Source of the DNA: Corynebacterium tuberculostearicum
GTDB lineage: Bacteria; Actinomycetota; Actinomycetes; Mycobacteriales; Mycobacteriaceae
Length of the DNA: 64,000 bases
Direction of reading: 5' to 3'
Assembly: GCF_016894265.1 (NCBI RefSeq)
Contig: NZ_CP069791.1
Span: forward strand, 1,488,001-1,552,000
Below the pieces are notes generated by a model. It had not been told where the DNA came from, made no database searches, and saw only the letters and a program-made list of their open reading frames with translations. Positions 53,305 to 62,184 of the stretch are shown here, piece by piece. Position numbers and translations under genes: made by a program. Within the stretch, counting starts at the first letter, position 1. Each line of letters begins with the position of its first letter.

Positions 53305-54048
53305 ATGTTTGCTATCGACCTGCTGAAATTTCGACGCTCCTACGTATGGGCTGTCATCTTCCTCGTGCCGTCTATAGCAGTCGGCATTGGTGCCGCGAAT
53401 TATCACGCTAACTTGGCGTCACTTAATGCCGGATGGGCAAGCTATCTTTCCCAAGCAACGCTGTTCTACGGCTTAATCTTTATGACTGTGGGAGTGGCCA
53501 TCATCGCTGCAGCTGCCTGGCGCCTGGAACACCGCAACCACAATTGGAACACTATTTTGACCTCACCGCGCTCGGCGGGAGAAGTAGTCGCGGCCAAGCT
53601 TTTCTCCATCATGGTCCTCATCGCGCTAATGCAGGCGGTGTTCATCGCGCTGGCCTTAGGCATTGGACGCGGCTTAGGAATACAGGGAGAGATTTCGCCT
53701 CTCAACTTGAGCGCGCTGTTCTTAGCAATCATCCCGGCGTTCGCAGTCGGGGCCTGGCAATCCTTTTTCTCGATGATCTTTCGCAGCTTTGCCACGCCCG
53801 TGGCGATTTCACTTGTGGGCGCGATTGTCTCAGTTGGAATTCTCTACAGCGGTATTCGGCTCATCCCGATGCTGCTGCCACCGGCTATGGTTACGTCGAC
53901 GATTTCGCTCGGCAGTACCGCCTTCGGCGCAGATGATACTCCTGATGTGCGCGGTATCGCGTTCAGGATGGCTGTTTCTATCTGTTTCGTCATCGGAGCT
54001 TGGATTGCATCTGTTGCCTGGCTGCGAACCCATGACGTTAAGGCTTAG
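53305..54048 (+). CDS. ABC-2 type permease, second subunit (MutG/EpiG-like)
   Basis: Membrane subunit of 247 residues with six hydrophobic segments (LKFRRSYVWAVIFLVPSIAV, later FMTVGVAIIAAAAWRLEHRN). ATG 53305 has AGGAGGAA upstream and follows the first permease by four bases. Two distinct permeases with one ATPase are typical of lantibiotic or bacitracin resistance transporters. The substrate is not shown by sequence. Confidence 0.88.
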   Translation: MFAIDLLKFRRSYVWAVIFLVPSIAVGIGAANYHANLASLNAGWASYLSQATLFYGLIFMTVGVAIIAAAAWRLEHRNHNWNTILTSPRSAGEVVAAKLFSIMVLIALMQAVFIALALGIGRGLGIQGEISPLNLSALFLAIIPAFAVGAWQSFFSMIFRSFATPVAISLVGAIVSVGILYSGIRLIPMLLPPAMVTSTISLGSTAFGADDTPDVRGIAFRMAVSICFVIGAWIASVAWLRTHDVKA

Positions 54049-54090
54049 GACTCATCCTTGGGACTCTTGCTTGTGCCACAGATGCAAAAT

Positions 54091-54137
54091 GCCCTCGCGT
54101 CCCTCCGCACCTTAGAGCTAACGGGGGAGGCGAGGGC
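54091..54137. terminator. Hairpin between convergent permease and sigA
   Basis: Arms gccctcg...ccctcc and ggagg..cgagggc with a short bulge; loop about 16 nt. It lies 43 bp after the permease stop and 52 bp beyond the sigA stop. Confidence 0.6.
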
Positions 54138-54188
54138 GGCGTCGGCAAGCGTGTGCGTCTTGTCGCTTGCCTTGGCAAGCTTGGCCTC

Positions 54189-55661
54189 TTAGTCGAGGTA
54201 GTCGCGCAGTACCTGCGAACGAGATGGGTGGCGCAGCTTCGACATCGTCTTGGACTCGATCTGGCGAATACGCTCGCGGGTAACTCCGTAGACCTGGCCA
54301 ATCTCGTCTAAAGTGCGCGGCATGCCGTCGGTCAAGCCAAAGCGGAGGCGAACCACGCCGGCTTCGCGCTCGGACAGGGTAGTCAGCACGTCTTGGAGCT
54401 GATCCTGCAGCAAGGTGAAAGATACGGCGTCGACCGCAATGACGGCTTCGGAGTCCTCGATGAAGTCACCCAACTGGGAATCGCCTTCGTCACCGATGGT
54501 CTGGTCCAAGGAAATAGGCTCACGGGCATATTGCTGGATTTCGAGCACCTTTTCCTCGGTGATATCCATCTCCTTCGCCAGCTCCTGCGGGGTAGGCTCG
54601 CGGCCCAAGTCCTGCAGCAGCTCGCGCTGGATGCGGCCCAGTTTGTTGATGACCTCCACCATGTGAACCGGGATGCGGATGGTACGAGCCTGGTCAGCCA
54701 TGGCGCGGGTAATGGCCTGGCGGATCCACCACGTGGCGTAGGTGGAGAACTTATAGCCCTTGGTGTAATCGAACTTCTCCACCGCGCGGATAAGACCTAA
54801 GTTGCCTTCCTGAATGAGGTCCAAGAAAGCCATGCCACGGCCGGTGTAGCGCTTGGCCAAGGAAACCACCAGACGCAGGTTGGCCTCCAGCAGGTGGTTC
54901 TTGGCCTTGCGGCCATCGCGGGCGATGCTGCGCAGGTCGCGCTTTTCCATGGGGGAGAGCTTGGCGGCCTTATCGCCTTCGGCGCGGGCCTTTTCCATCT
55001 CATCCATGCGGTGCTGTGCGTACAGGCCGGCCTCGATGCGCTTAGCTAGGGAAACCTCTTGCTCGGCGTTGAGCAGGGCAACCTTACCGATCTGCTTGAG
55101 GTAGGCGCGGACGGAGTCAGCAGAGGCGGTTAACTGCGCATCCTTGCGTGCCTGACGCAGCGCAGCGGACTCTTCCTCGTCCCAGACGGAAGAGGTGTCT
55201 TCCTCTTCTTCCTCATCGTCGTCGTCCAAATCCTCTTCGAGGTCATCGTCCTCGAGGTCTTCGCCAGCGTCGAAGTCATCATCGTCTTCGATGTCCGCAT
55301 TGGTGGGATCGAAGTCGACGTCTTCGTCGTGCTCGTCCTCCTCGAGCTCCTCTTCTGCTTCCGGCTGTGCCTGCTTTTCGGACTCGGCTGGGGATTCCTG
55401 CTTCTTTGCCGCGGATTTGCGGACCGTCTTCTTAGTGGCCTTTTTGGCAGACTTCTTAGTGGTCTTCTTGGCCGACTTTTTGGCGGTCTTCTTCGCAGTC
55501 TTCTTGGCTGTTTTCTTAGCGGTCTTTTTGGCCGTCTTCTTAGCCGTCTTTTTCGCGGTTTTCTTTGCCGTCTTCTTGGCGGTCTTCTTTGCAGGAGTAG
55601 ATGCCTCAGCGGCGTTTTCGCCCTCGCCGAGTGCCTGGTCTGAAGATTCAGTGGCTGCCAC
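54189..55661 (-). CDS. sigA: Principal RNA polymerase sigma factor SigA
   Basis: Essential housekeeping sigma factor, about 490 residues from GTG 55661 ([15 protein letters not shown]), behind GAAAGGG. ATG 55727 in the same frame is an alternative. Region 1.1 is replaced by a run of Lys-Lys-Thr-Ala repeats, then a long Asp/Glu tract. The conserved part follows: [20 protein letters not shown], then [34 protein letters not shown] and the region 4 [20 protein letters not shown]. It is divergent from no gene here; ppgK lies upstream on the same strand. Confidence 0.96.
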   Translation of the reverse strand: MAATESSDQALGEGENAAEASTPAKKTAKKTAKKTAKKTAKKTAKKTAKKTAKKTAKKTAKKSAKKTTKKSAKKATKKTVRKSAAKKQESPAESEKQAQPEAEEELEEDEHDEDVDFDPTNADIEDDDDFDAGEDLEDDDLEEDLDDDDEEEEEDTSSVWDEEESAALRQARKDAQLTASADSVRAYLKQIGKVALLNAEQEVSLAKRIEAGLYAQHRMDEMEKARAEGDKAAKLSPMEKRDLRSIARDGRKAKNHLLEANLRLVVSLAKRYTGRGMAFLDLIQEGNLGLIRAVEKFDYTKGYKFSTYATWWIRQAITRAMADQARTIRIPVHMVEVINKLGRIQRELLQDLGREPTPQELAKEMDITEEKVLEIQQYAREPISLDQTIGDEGDSQLGDFIEDSEAVIAVDAVSFTLLQDQLQDVLTTLSEREAGVVRLRFGLTDGMPRTLDEIGQVYGVTRERIRQIESKTMSKLRHPSRSQVLRDYLD

Positions 55662-55861
55662 GTACGCCCTTTCGACTAACTTCTTGATTGAAACAGCTCT
55701 GTGCGCCTTGGTCGGGCGCTCGTGCATCAGTGTGATGTTAGCGCGTTGTGGCCTTATGCAGGCCGGACACGCCCTAGAGCTATTTAACTTAGGATCGACC
55801 GCCCAGTATAGAGGATCTTTCCAAGCTGCCGGTGGATAGGGTCACCAGCAGTGCGTAAATA

Positions 55862-56620
55862 TTATGGTTTCAAACCTTCTACCGCCGCCATCGCAGCTCC
55901 GACAATTCCTGCACGATTGCGCAGTTGTGCAGGCATGACGGGGGTTTCAATAGCAAGGTGTGGTCCCCACTTTTCAAACTTGCGGGAGATCCCACCCCCG
56001 ATGAGGAAGGCCTGCGGGTTAAAGAGCTTTTCATATTCCGCGAGGACCTTGTTGAGCCGTTTAGTCCACTGCTTGTACTTGAGTCCCTCGCGTTCCTTCA
56101 CGGCCGAGGAGGCAATTTTCTCAGCCTCGTCATCGCCCACCGTGAGGTGTCCCAGTTCGGTATTAGGGAATAGCTGGCCGTCTAGGAAGAAGGCCGAACC
56201 GATACCGGTGCCCAAGGTTAGGAAGATTACGGAGCCCTGCTTGGCGATGTCCTCTCCGTAGGCAACCTCGGCTAGTCCCGCCGCGTCGGCGTCGTTAAGC
56301 ACGGCAAAATCCGCATCCAGGTAGTCCGCGAAGAGCTCTGTGGCGTTGACCCCAATCCAATCCTTGGAAATATTTGCCGCAGTCTCGACTTCCTGGTTGC
56401 GAACCACGGAAGGCAGGGTGATGCCAACGGGGCCGTCCCACTGCTTTTCCTGCACGATTTGGGCTACTACCTTGGCAACTTCATGCGGCGTAGACGGCTG
56501 TGGGGTGGCGATCTTCATGCGTTCACCCACGAATTCGCCGGTGGCAAGGTCCACCTCAGCGCCTTTAATGCCGGAGCCTCCGATATCGATGCCAAAGGAA
56601 TGGCCAGAAAGAGTAGTCAT
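55862..56620 (-). CDS. ppgK: Polyphosphate glucokinase PpgK
   Basis: ROK-family kinase of 252 residues that phosphorylates glucose with polyphosphate or ATP. The phosphate-binding [17 protein letters not shown] opens the protein, with the catalytic Asp in [20 protein letters not shown] and [16 protein letters not shown] later. ATG 56620 fits the family start; the frame extends to 56656. It is divergent from the inositol-phosphatase gene, starts 35 bp apart, and is next to sigA as in other corynebacteria. Confidence 0.93.
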   Translation of the reverse strand: MTTLSGHSFGIDIGGSGIKGAEVDLATGEFVGERMKIATPQPSTPHEVAKVVAQIVQEKQWDGPVGITLPSVVRNQEVETAANISKDWIGVNATELFADYLDADFAVLNDADAAGLAEVAYGEDIAKQGSVIFLTLGTGIGSAFFLDGQLFPNTELGHLTVGDDEAEKIASSAVKEREGLKYKQWTKRLNKVLAEYEKLFNPQAFLIGGGISRKFEKWGPHLAIETPVMPAQLRNRAGIVGAAMAAVEGLKP

Positions 56621-56654
56621 GCCCGACAGTCTAGAAGAAGGCACAATAGTTGGC

Positions 56655-57506
56655 ATGACTGAGCAGATCGATTCTCTTCAATTGCGGGATTTTGCCGTTT
56701 GTACCGCCACGCGCGCTGCGGAATTAGTTACTACGCGGCGTGCAGAACTCGTAGCCGGTGACGGCATCGCGGCGCATACCCACACCAAGTCCAGCGACGT
56801 GGATCCCGTAACGGAGGTCGATACCGCGACAGAGGAGTTCATTGCCACCACCATCCGCACCCAGCGCCCCGGGGATGGCATTTTTGGTGAAGAAGGCGCC
56901 AATGTGGAATCGACCAGTGGGGTTACCTGGATTGTCGATCCGATTGACGGCACCGTGAATTTCCTCTACGGGGTGCCGGACTACGCCGTATCCATCGGTG
57001 CAGAGTACCAAGGGCACCTCGTAGCTGGCGCAGTGGTCAACGTGGCGCGCGGGCGCACCTATGCTGCCGCAGCCGGCCAGGGTGCCACGGTAACCGGCCC
57101 AGACGGAATTGAGCACGCACTGCGGTGTGGCCAGACACAAGATCCTGCGTTGGCCTTGGTTGCCACCGGCTTTGGTTACGGAGCTGACCGGCGTGCGGCC
57201 CAAGCGGAGCTTCTTACCAAGCTTCTGCCTAATGTGCGTGATATTCGCCGCATCGGCGCTGCCGCGCTCGACCTATGCAGGGTGGCAGAGGGAACCGTTG
57301 ATGCCTACTTTGAGCACGGCATCAACGCGTGGGACTTCGCTGCTGGGGCAATCATTGCCCGCGAGGCAGGTGCAGTGGTGCGCCATCCAGGCTTTGATAA
57401 AGGCTCCGCTGACGGTGAACTTACCTGGGCCGCGGGGGCAGATTTGGCCCCCGCATTCGAAAAGCTTTTAGCAGCGCACGGGGCCACGGACGCGCTGCGG
57501 GGGTAA
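56655..57506 (+). CDS. suhB: Inositol monophosphatase family protein (SuhB-like)
   Basis: Mg-dependent phosphatase of 283 residues. The metal-binding motifs are [23 protein letters not shown] and [18 protein letters not shown]. It may act on inositol 1-phosphate in phosphatidylinositol/mycothiol supply or on histidinol or fructose-bisphosphates; the family is not specific. ATG 56655 is chosen; the open frame upstream (to 56340) is antisense to ppgK. Confidence 0.9.
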   Translation: MTEQIDSLQLRDFAVCTATRAAELVTTRRAELVAGDGIAAHTHTKSSDVDPVTEVDTATEEFIATTIRTQRPGDGIFGEEGANVESTSGVTWIVDPIDGTVNFLYGVPDYAVSIGAEYQGHLVAGAVVNVARGRTYAAAAGQGATVTGPDGIEHALRCGQTQDPALALVATGFGYGADRRAAQAELLTKLLPNVRDIRRIGAAALDLCRVAEGTVDAYFEHGINAWDFAAGAIIAREAGAVVRHPGFDKGSADGELTWAAGADLAPAFEKLLAAHGATDALRG

Positions 57507-57618
57507 TAGTTTTCCACGCCGGCGAGCGGTGAGATGACATCTAGCCATTTGTGCTTTACTATGCGCGATCGATAAATACCCATTCCTTAAAGCAACTTGA
57601 CCATTAGGGGCGTGCATT

Positions 57619-57909
57619 ATGGCCACCGATTATGACGCACCGCGCCGGCGCGCGGAAGATGAACTCGAAACTGACTCCCTAGAAGGACTCAAAGCCGCTG
57701 AGAGCGATAGCAACGGCATGGACGATGACGGAGAAATCGTCGAAGCATTCCAGCCGCCATCAGTAGACCTCACGGGCGAGGAGCTTAATGTTGAGGTAGT
57801 TCCACGTCAGGAAAATGAGTTTACTTGCGGTTCGTGTTTCCTAGTGCAGTCCAATAAGCGTTACTCCCACGAAGAGGACGGCCAGCCAATCTGCAAGGAT
57901 TGCGCCTAG
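57619..57909 (+). CDS. DUF4193 domain-containing protein
   Basis: Acidic protein of 96 residues, conserved in actinobacteria. The opening is MATDYDAPRRRAEDELETDS. The C-terminus has two CxxC pairs (FTCGSCFLV and PICKDCA) suggesting a small zinc site. ATG 57619; no strong ribosome site is seen. A strong terminator follows. Function unknown. Confidence 0.9.
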   Translation: MATDYDAPRRRAEDELETDSLEGLKAAESDSNGMDDDGEIVEAFQPPSVDLTGEELNVEVVPRQENEFTCGSCFLVQSNKRYSHEEDGQPICKDCA

Positions 57910-57931
57910 AGGAATACACAGCAGAAACGAA

Positions 57932-57969
57932 CCCCGCACTCGGCAACTTTTCACCTGCCGAGTGCGGGG
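57932..57969. terminator. Strong bidirectional hairpin terminator
   Basis: Fourteen-bp perfect stem ccccgcactcggca/tgccgagtgcgggg with a 10-nt loop and T-rich sequence after it. It lies between convergent DUF4193 and DUF3093. Confidence 0.88.
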
Positions 57970-58019
57970 GTTGTTGTAGAAGCCACCACATTTTCTGTGG
58001 TGTGCTAAGTCAATAAAGA

Positions 58020-58556
58020 TTAGTGCTGTTCCGGAACGAAAGCGTGGAGCAAAGCCTCCGGATCCTTCGAGGCGATGAGCCAATAAGGAGTATCGTCCTC
58101 TGGATCATTGAGCACCATCATGGCGTGCTCATCCACCCAAGCGTGGGAGACCAAAAACGCTGCGGGATCGAATTGTGGACCCAGCGCATTGCGCCGCGCA
58201 GATTTGGGAACGGTGATAGACCGCGACACGACGTCGTTGGGCAACTGGGCATCTTTGACCGTGAGCCAACGCGTTCCATCCGGGTCACGCTCTACCTTGA
58301 TGACTGTATTGGACCAGGTAATAAGTACCCACACTGCGATAGCGCCAAGGAGGATCGCGGGAATAATGGTCCACCACATGGAGCGGTTAAGGCCGGCAGT
58401 AGCGGAAGTAAGTGCCACGATGGCGGCGGCGAATAGCCAAAAGTACCAAGGGACCCACTGGCGTTCGCGGTAGAGCACTTGAGAGTCCACCGTGCCCTGT
58501 GCCGAAGCGGCGCTTGACGGTGCCGGAGTTGCGGAAGTAGCAGATGTATCAGACAC
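58020..58556 (-). CDS. DUF3093 domain-containing membrane protein
   Basis: Protein of 178 residues with a Ser/Ala-rich N-terminus and two membrane segments ([20 protein letters not shown] and [20 protein letters not shown]). A C-terminal domain with [20 protein letters not shown] is typical of DUF3093. It is divergent from dut. Function unknown. Confidence 0.9.
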   Translation of the reverse strand: MSDTSATSATPAPSSAASAQGTVDSQVLYRERQWVPWYFWLFAAAIVALTSATAGLNRSMWWTIIPAILLGAIAVWVLITWSNTVIKVERDPDGTRWLTVKDAQLPNDVVSRSITVPKSARRNALGPQFDPAAFLVSHAWVDEHAMMVLNDPEDDTPYWLIASKDPEALLHAFVPEQH

Positions 58557-58620
58557 GTTTAGTCAGTCTAGTCCACACGCGCCGCAGAATGAACCTCCCA
58601 AGGCAGGTAGGATTGGCCAG

Positions 58621-59094
58621 GTGACTGACTCGATTCCGCATTCTCAATCAGAAAGCCCCTTTGGGGACATTAAAGTCAAGCGCCTGGATAAGGAGCTTCC
58701 ACTGCCGCACCGCGCCCACCGTGGTGACGCCGGTGCGGACCTCTATGCAGCAGAATCTCTTACCCTGCAACCCGGCGAGCGCGCCCTCGTCGGCACCGGG
58801 ATTGCCATTGCGCTGCCACTAGGAACGGTTGGTTTAATTCACCCGCGCTCCGGACTAGCCGCCAAGCAAGGGCTTTCCGTTGTCAATACCCCGGGCACGG
58901 TGGATGCCGATTACCGCGGGGAGATCAAGGTCTGCCTCATCAACCACGACCGGCACGCTCCCATTGAGATCGAACGCGGAATGCGCATCGCTCAGCTCGT
59001 GGTCCAGCGCGTAGAGCTGGTGGGGTTTGCTGAGGTTGAAGAGTTGGATGACACCGTCCGCGGAGCCGGCGGCTATGGCTCTACCGGTGTGTAG
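58621..59094 (+). CDS. dut: dUTP diphosphatase Dut
   Basis: Trimeric dUTPase hydrolysing dUTP to dUMP, 157 residues from GTG 58621. All five motifs can be seen: [43 protein letters not shown] and the C-terminal GAGGYGSTG. The frame extends upstream to 58492 antisense to DUF3093. It is followed by DUF3710 and DUF3159, as in other corynebacteria and mycobacteria. Confidence 0.96.
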   Translation: MTDSIPHSQSESPFGDIKVKRLDKELPLPHRAHRGDAGADLYAAESLTLQPGERALVGTGIAIALPLGTVGLIHPRSGLAAKQGLSVVNTPGTVDADYRGEIKVCLINHDRHAPIEIERGMRIAQLVVQRVELVGFAEVEELDDTVRGAGGYGSTGV

Positions 59095-59142
59095 TTAAAG
59101 CAGTAGAGACTCAACGAGACTTTTAGAAAGGACGTAGCACCC

Positions 59143-60090
59143 ATGGGAATCTGGCCCTTTGGCAAGAAGAAAGACGAAGAAGAGAAGGCTCAGGAAAAGC
59201 CTGCAGCACAAAGCGAAAAGCCGGCGGACCCCACGTCCGCGGATGCAGAGGCGCAGGAGACCTATGCTCCAGTAGGCGACACCGCAGCAGATGCCGCGGC
59301 GGCTTCTGGCAATGAACCCCGCGAATTTGCACATGATGCCATCAATGGCCAGACCGGCCCCTTTGATGGAGACTCTGTCGATATCGAGACCTTTGATTTC
59401 AGCGACTTTTCCATTGGCGTATTAGATCTGGGGTCCCTGCGCATCCCACTGCCAAAGGAATCCCAGGTACAGGTGGAAATGGGCGAACAAGGCCCACGAA
59501 TGCTGCACATAGTGACCAAGGTAGGCCGAATTACTCCCGTAGCCTTTGCCGCCCCACGTAAGCCAGGCCAGTGGGCAGAATCTGTGGAGGAAATCAAGGA
59601 GGGCATGAGCCGCGACGGTCTTACCGTTACTACCGAGCCAGGCCCTTGGGGTGCTGAGGTCGTGGGCAAGAACGACAACGGTCAGATTCGCGTCATCGGT
59701 GCAGACGGTCCGCGCTGGATGCTGCGCATGACCTTGGCCGCGCCGGCCGGTATGGAAGCAGACCTCGCAGACATGGCCCGCGAGGTTGCTGCCCGTACCT
59801 TCGTCTACCGCGGGGAAGACCCCATACTGGCGGGAAATGCCTTGCCGGTCATCATGCCTGAGCAGCTGGTAGAGCAGGTCAAGCAGGCCATGGACCAGCG
59901 CCAGCAAGAACAGCAGGCAGCCGCTAATGCTCAAGACCACCCAGAAAACGGCGTGGGCGGCCCCGACCCTGCGGCAGAAGCAGAGGCGGAGCAACACCTG
60001 CGCGATTTGGGCGGTACCCCACAACAGGGTGAGAATGGATCGTCCCCGCAGAATCCCGATGAGGGCTCTGCACCTAATTCCAAGAACTAG
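59143..60090 (+). CDS. DUF3710 domain-containing protein
   Basis: Soluble protein of 315 residues. It opens MGIWPFGKKKDEEEKAQEKP with a low-complexity acidic region to residue 60. The conserved core (IGVLDLGSLRIPLPKESQVQ, GPRWMLRMTLAAPAG) is typical of DUF3710. The Gln-rich C-terminus is probably disordered. GAAAGGAC precedes ATG 59143. Function unknown; DUF3159 follows by 17 bp. Confidence 0.9.
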   Translation: MGIWPFGKKKDEEEKAQEKPAAQSEKPADPTSADAEAQETYAPVGDTAADAAAASGNEPREFAHDAINGQTGPFDGDSVDIETFDFSDFSIGVLDLGSLRIPLPKESQVQVEMGEQGPRMLHIVTKVGRITPVAFAAPRKPGQWAESVEEIKEGMSRDGLTVTTEPGPWGAEVVGKNDNGQIRVIGADGPRWMLRMTLAAPAGMEADLADMAREVAARTFVYRGEDPILAGNALPVIMPEQLVEQVKQAMDQRQQEQQAAANAQDHPENGVGGPDPAAEAEAEQHLRDLGGTPQQGENGSSPQNPDEGSAPNSKN

Positions 60091-60107
60091 GCAAAGCAGT
60101 AAACCAC

Positions 60108-60830
60108 GTGACACATTCTTCCTCGCCGCACCCTTCCCCGGACGCTAAGAACCTGGACTCTGAGGAGTCTGCTGCCGAACCCACGCTGCTGGAGCAGATG
60201 GGAGGCTTGTCAGGGCTCGTGTCGGCCACCTTGCCAGTCATTGTGCTGATTCCAGTCAATAACTTCTTTGGGCTGGGCCCAGCCTTGGCAGCGGCGCTCG
60301 GCGTGGCCGTTGTTATTGCACTCTGGAGGGTAATCCGGAAAGAGACCCTGCAGCCGGCCATATCGGGTTTGCTGGGAGTGGCTCTTTGCGCTGCCATCGC
60401 CTGGTTTACGGGTGATGCCAAAGGGTATTTCTTGTACGGCATCTGGATGTCGTTGGCACTGTGCATTGCCGCGGTACTATCAATCCTCTTCCGGTGGCCC
60501 GCTGTGGGCGTCATCTGGAAAGGAATTAACGGCGAGGAAATGCAGTGGCAAAAGGTTGCTCAGGCGCGCCGGGCTTATGCCATCGCTACCGGCGGGTGGG
60601 CGGTCATCTTCCTGGCCCGCTTTGTTATTCAGCGCGCCATTTATGATGCGGATGCAACCACTGCCTTAGGGGTGACCCGAATCTTGATGGGGTGGCCATT
60701 GACGCTTCTAGTTACGGCGCTGACCGTGTGGATGGTGCGCCGCGCGGATGCAGCCGTTGACGCAGCGGCGGGCACAGGTGAGCACACTAACGCAGAACGA
60801 GAACAAAAGTCTGAGGCAGAAAATGACTGA
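60108..60830 (+). CDS. DUF3159 domain-containing membrane protein
   Basis: Membrane protein of 240 residues from GTG 60108, with six hydrophobic segments (VSATLPVIVLIPVNNFFGLG, later WAVIFLARFVIQRAIY). The GYFLYGIWMSLALCIAAVLS stretch fits DUF3159. Its end overlaps the start of the TRAM methyltransferase (ATG 60823), so the two are coupled. Function unknown. Confidence 0.9.
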   Translation: MTHSSSPHPSPDAKNLDSEESAAEPTLLEQMGGLSGLVSATLPVIVLIPVNNFFGLGPALAAALGVAVVIALWRVIRKETLQPAISGLLGVALCAAIAWFTGDAKGYFLYGIWMSLALCIAAVLSILFRWPAVGVIWKGINGEEMQWQKVAQARRAYAIATGGWAVIFLARFVIQRAIYDADATTALGVTRILMGWPLTLLVTALTVWMVRRADAAVDAAAGTGEHTNAEREQKSEAEND

Positions 60831-62046
60831 ATTAACGATGAGCCGTGGCGATAGTCTTGAGGTCACCATTGACCGCATGGCGCACGGCGGGGAAGGAATT
60901 GGCCAGGCGCCGGATGGGCGAGTGGTATTCGTTCCTCGCGCTTTTCCCGGCGACGTCGTCAAAACTACGGCCGACCGTGTAAAGAAGTCGTTCATTAAGG
61001 CAGAGCTGGAAAGCGTACTAAGCCCTGGGGCGTTGCGCGTTCCATCGTCTTGTCCTGCGGCCGCGCAAGGAGCAGGCTGCTGTGATTTCGCCGAGCTGGA
61101 TTCCGCGGCCGAAACCGGAATCAAGGCAGAGATCTTGTCGGAGCAGCTGCGCCGCACCGGCATTGTCACCGGCGAGGAACTGAACATTGAGCAGCACACC
61201 CTAGAGCCGGTTCGGGGATGGCGCACGCGGGTGAGGTGGGGCGTCGACAAGCAAGGGCGCGCCGGAACTCGTCAACGTCGGTCCAATGAGCTTATTACGG
61301 GCGCTGCCTGTACGCAGCTGGCTCCGGGATTGGCAGAGGGGCTCGTTGGAGAGGGCGCGCGCAGGTTTACCCCAGGCGCCGAGGTCATCGCCGTTCTCGA
61401 TGGCGAGGGCAACCGCCACGTGGTAGAAACCCGCAAGGCCCCGCGCGGGCGCCGCGTGGAGACCATCCGTGAGGTGGTAGAAGGCAGCGGCAAGGTGCAC
61501 GAGCATGTCGACGGGCGGACCTTTAGCTTTCCTGCTACCGCCTTCTGGCAAGCCCACAGCCACGCACCGGCTGCGTATACCGATCTGATAGCGGAGTGGC
61601 TCGGGGGCCGCGAGTACCAAGAGCACACCGCCTGGGATCTCTACGGTGGCGTTGGCCTATTCGTTCCAGCATTGGCCCATGCCGTGCAGGGCAAGGTTAT
61701 CTCCGTGGACTATTCACCGGCGGCTACGGCCGGGGAACAGGCCGCCCTTGCGGACTGCGATGTGGAAGTAAAGTCCGCGAAGGTCGAGCAAGTCGCCGCC
61801 CAGCTTCCCAAGCCAGGCGCTGTAGTCCTTGATCCGCCGCGCACCGGAGCAGGGGAGGACGTGATTCGTTCCGTGGCGGCCGCTGCACCCCAGGCGGTCG
61901 TTCACGTGGGATGTGACCCCGCCACCTTCGCGCGCGACTTGGGATATTGGAACCAGCACGGATACGGAATAGAAAAGATGGCACTCATTAACGCGTTCCC
62001 CGGAACGCACCACTTTGAAACGATTGCGCTCATTACCCCTGCCTAA
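60823..62046 (+). CDS. TRAM-domain RNA methyltransferase (TrmA/RlmD-like)
   Basis: Class I SAM-dependent RNA uridine-C5 methyltransferase of 407 residues. The N-terminal TRAM domain (LEVTIDRMAHGGEGIGQ) binds RNA. The Rossmann core shows WDLYGGVGLFVPALA, VVLDPPRTGAGEDV and the catalytic-Cys motif HVGCDPATFARDL. The four-Cys Fe-S site of E. coli RlmD is only partly recognisable (PSSCPAAAQGAGCCDF). ATG 60823 overlaps DUF3159. tRNA or rRNA target is undetermined. Confidence 0.92.
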   Translation: MTELTMSRGDSLEVTIDRMAHGGEGIGQAPDGRVVFVPRAFPGDVVKTTADRVKKSFIKAELESVLSPGALRVPSSCPAAAQGAGCCDFAELDSAAETGIKAEILSEQLRRTGIVTGEELNIEQHTLEPVRGWRTRVRWGVDKQGRAGTRQRRSNELITGAACTQLAPGLAEGLVGEGARRFTPGAEVIAVLDGEGNRHVVETRKAPRGRRVETIREVVEGSGKVHEHVDGRTFSFPATAFWQAHSHAPAAYTDLIAEWLGGREYQEHTAWDLYGGVGLFVPALAHAVQGKVISVDYSPAATAGEQAALADCDVEVKSAKVEQVAAQLPKPGAVVLDPPRTGAGEDVIRSVAAAAPQAVVHVGCDPATFARDLGYWNQHGYGIEKMALINAFPGTHHFETIALITPA

Positions 62047-62184
62047 TGAGCCTTTATGCCTCCGAGGCGGGGTGTTGAACGTTGCCGCGCTGTTCTCGGA
62101 ACATTGACCGATATAATATTCACCGCCCGCCGCGGGTACGGTAGAAAAGAAGAACTAAGCACAGAAGGAGTTGAAGGCCGCTCC

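Noticed and set aside
55480..55600. Regular short repeat array, possible CRISPR or minisatellite
   Set aside because: The period is about 12 bases and in frame; it encodes the AKKT repeats of SigA. There are no spacers.
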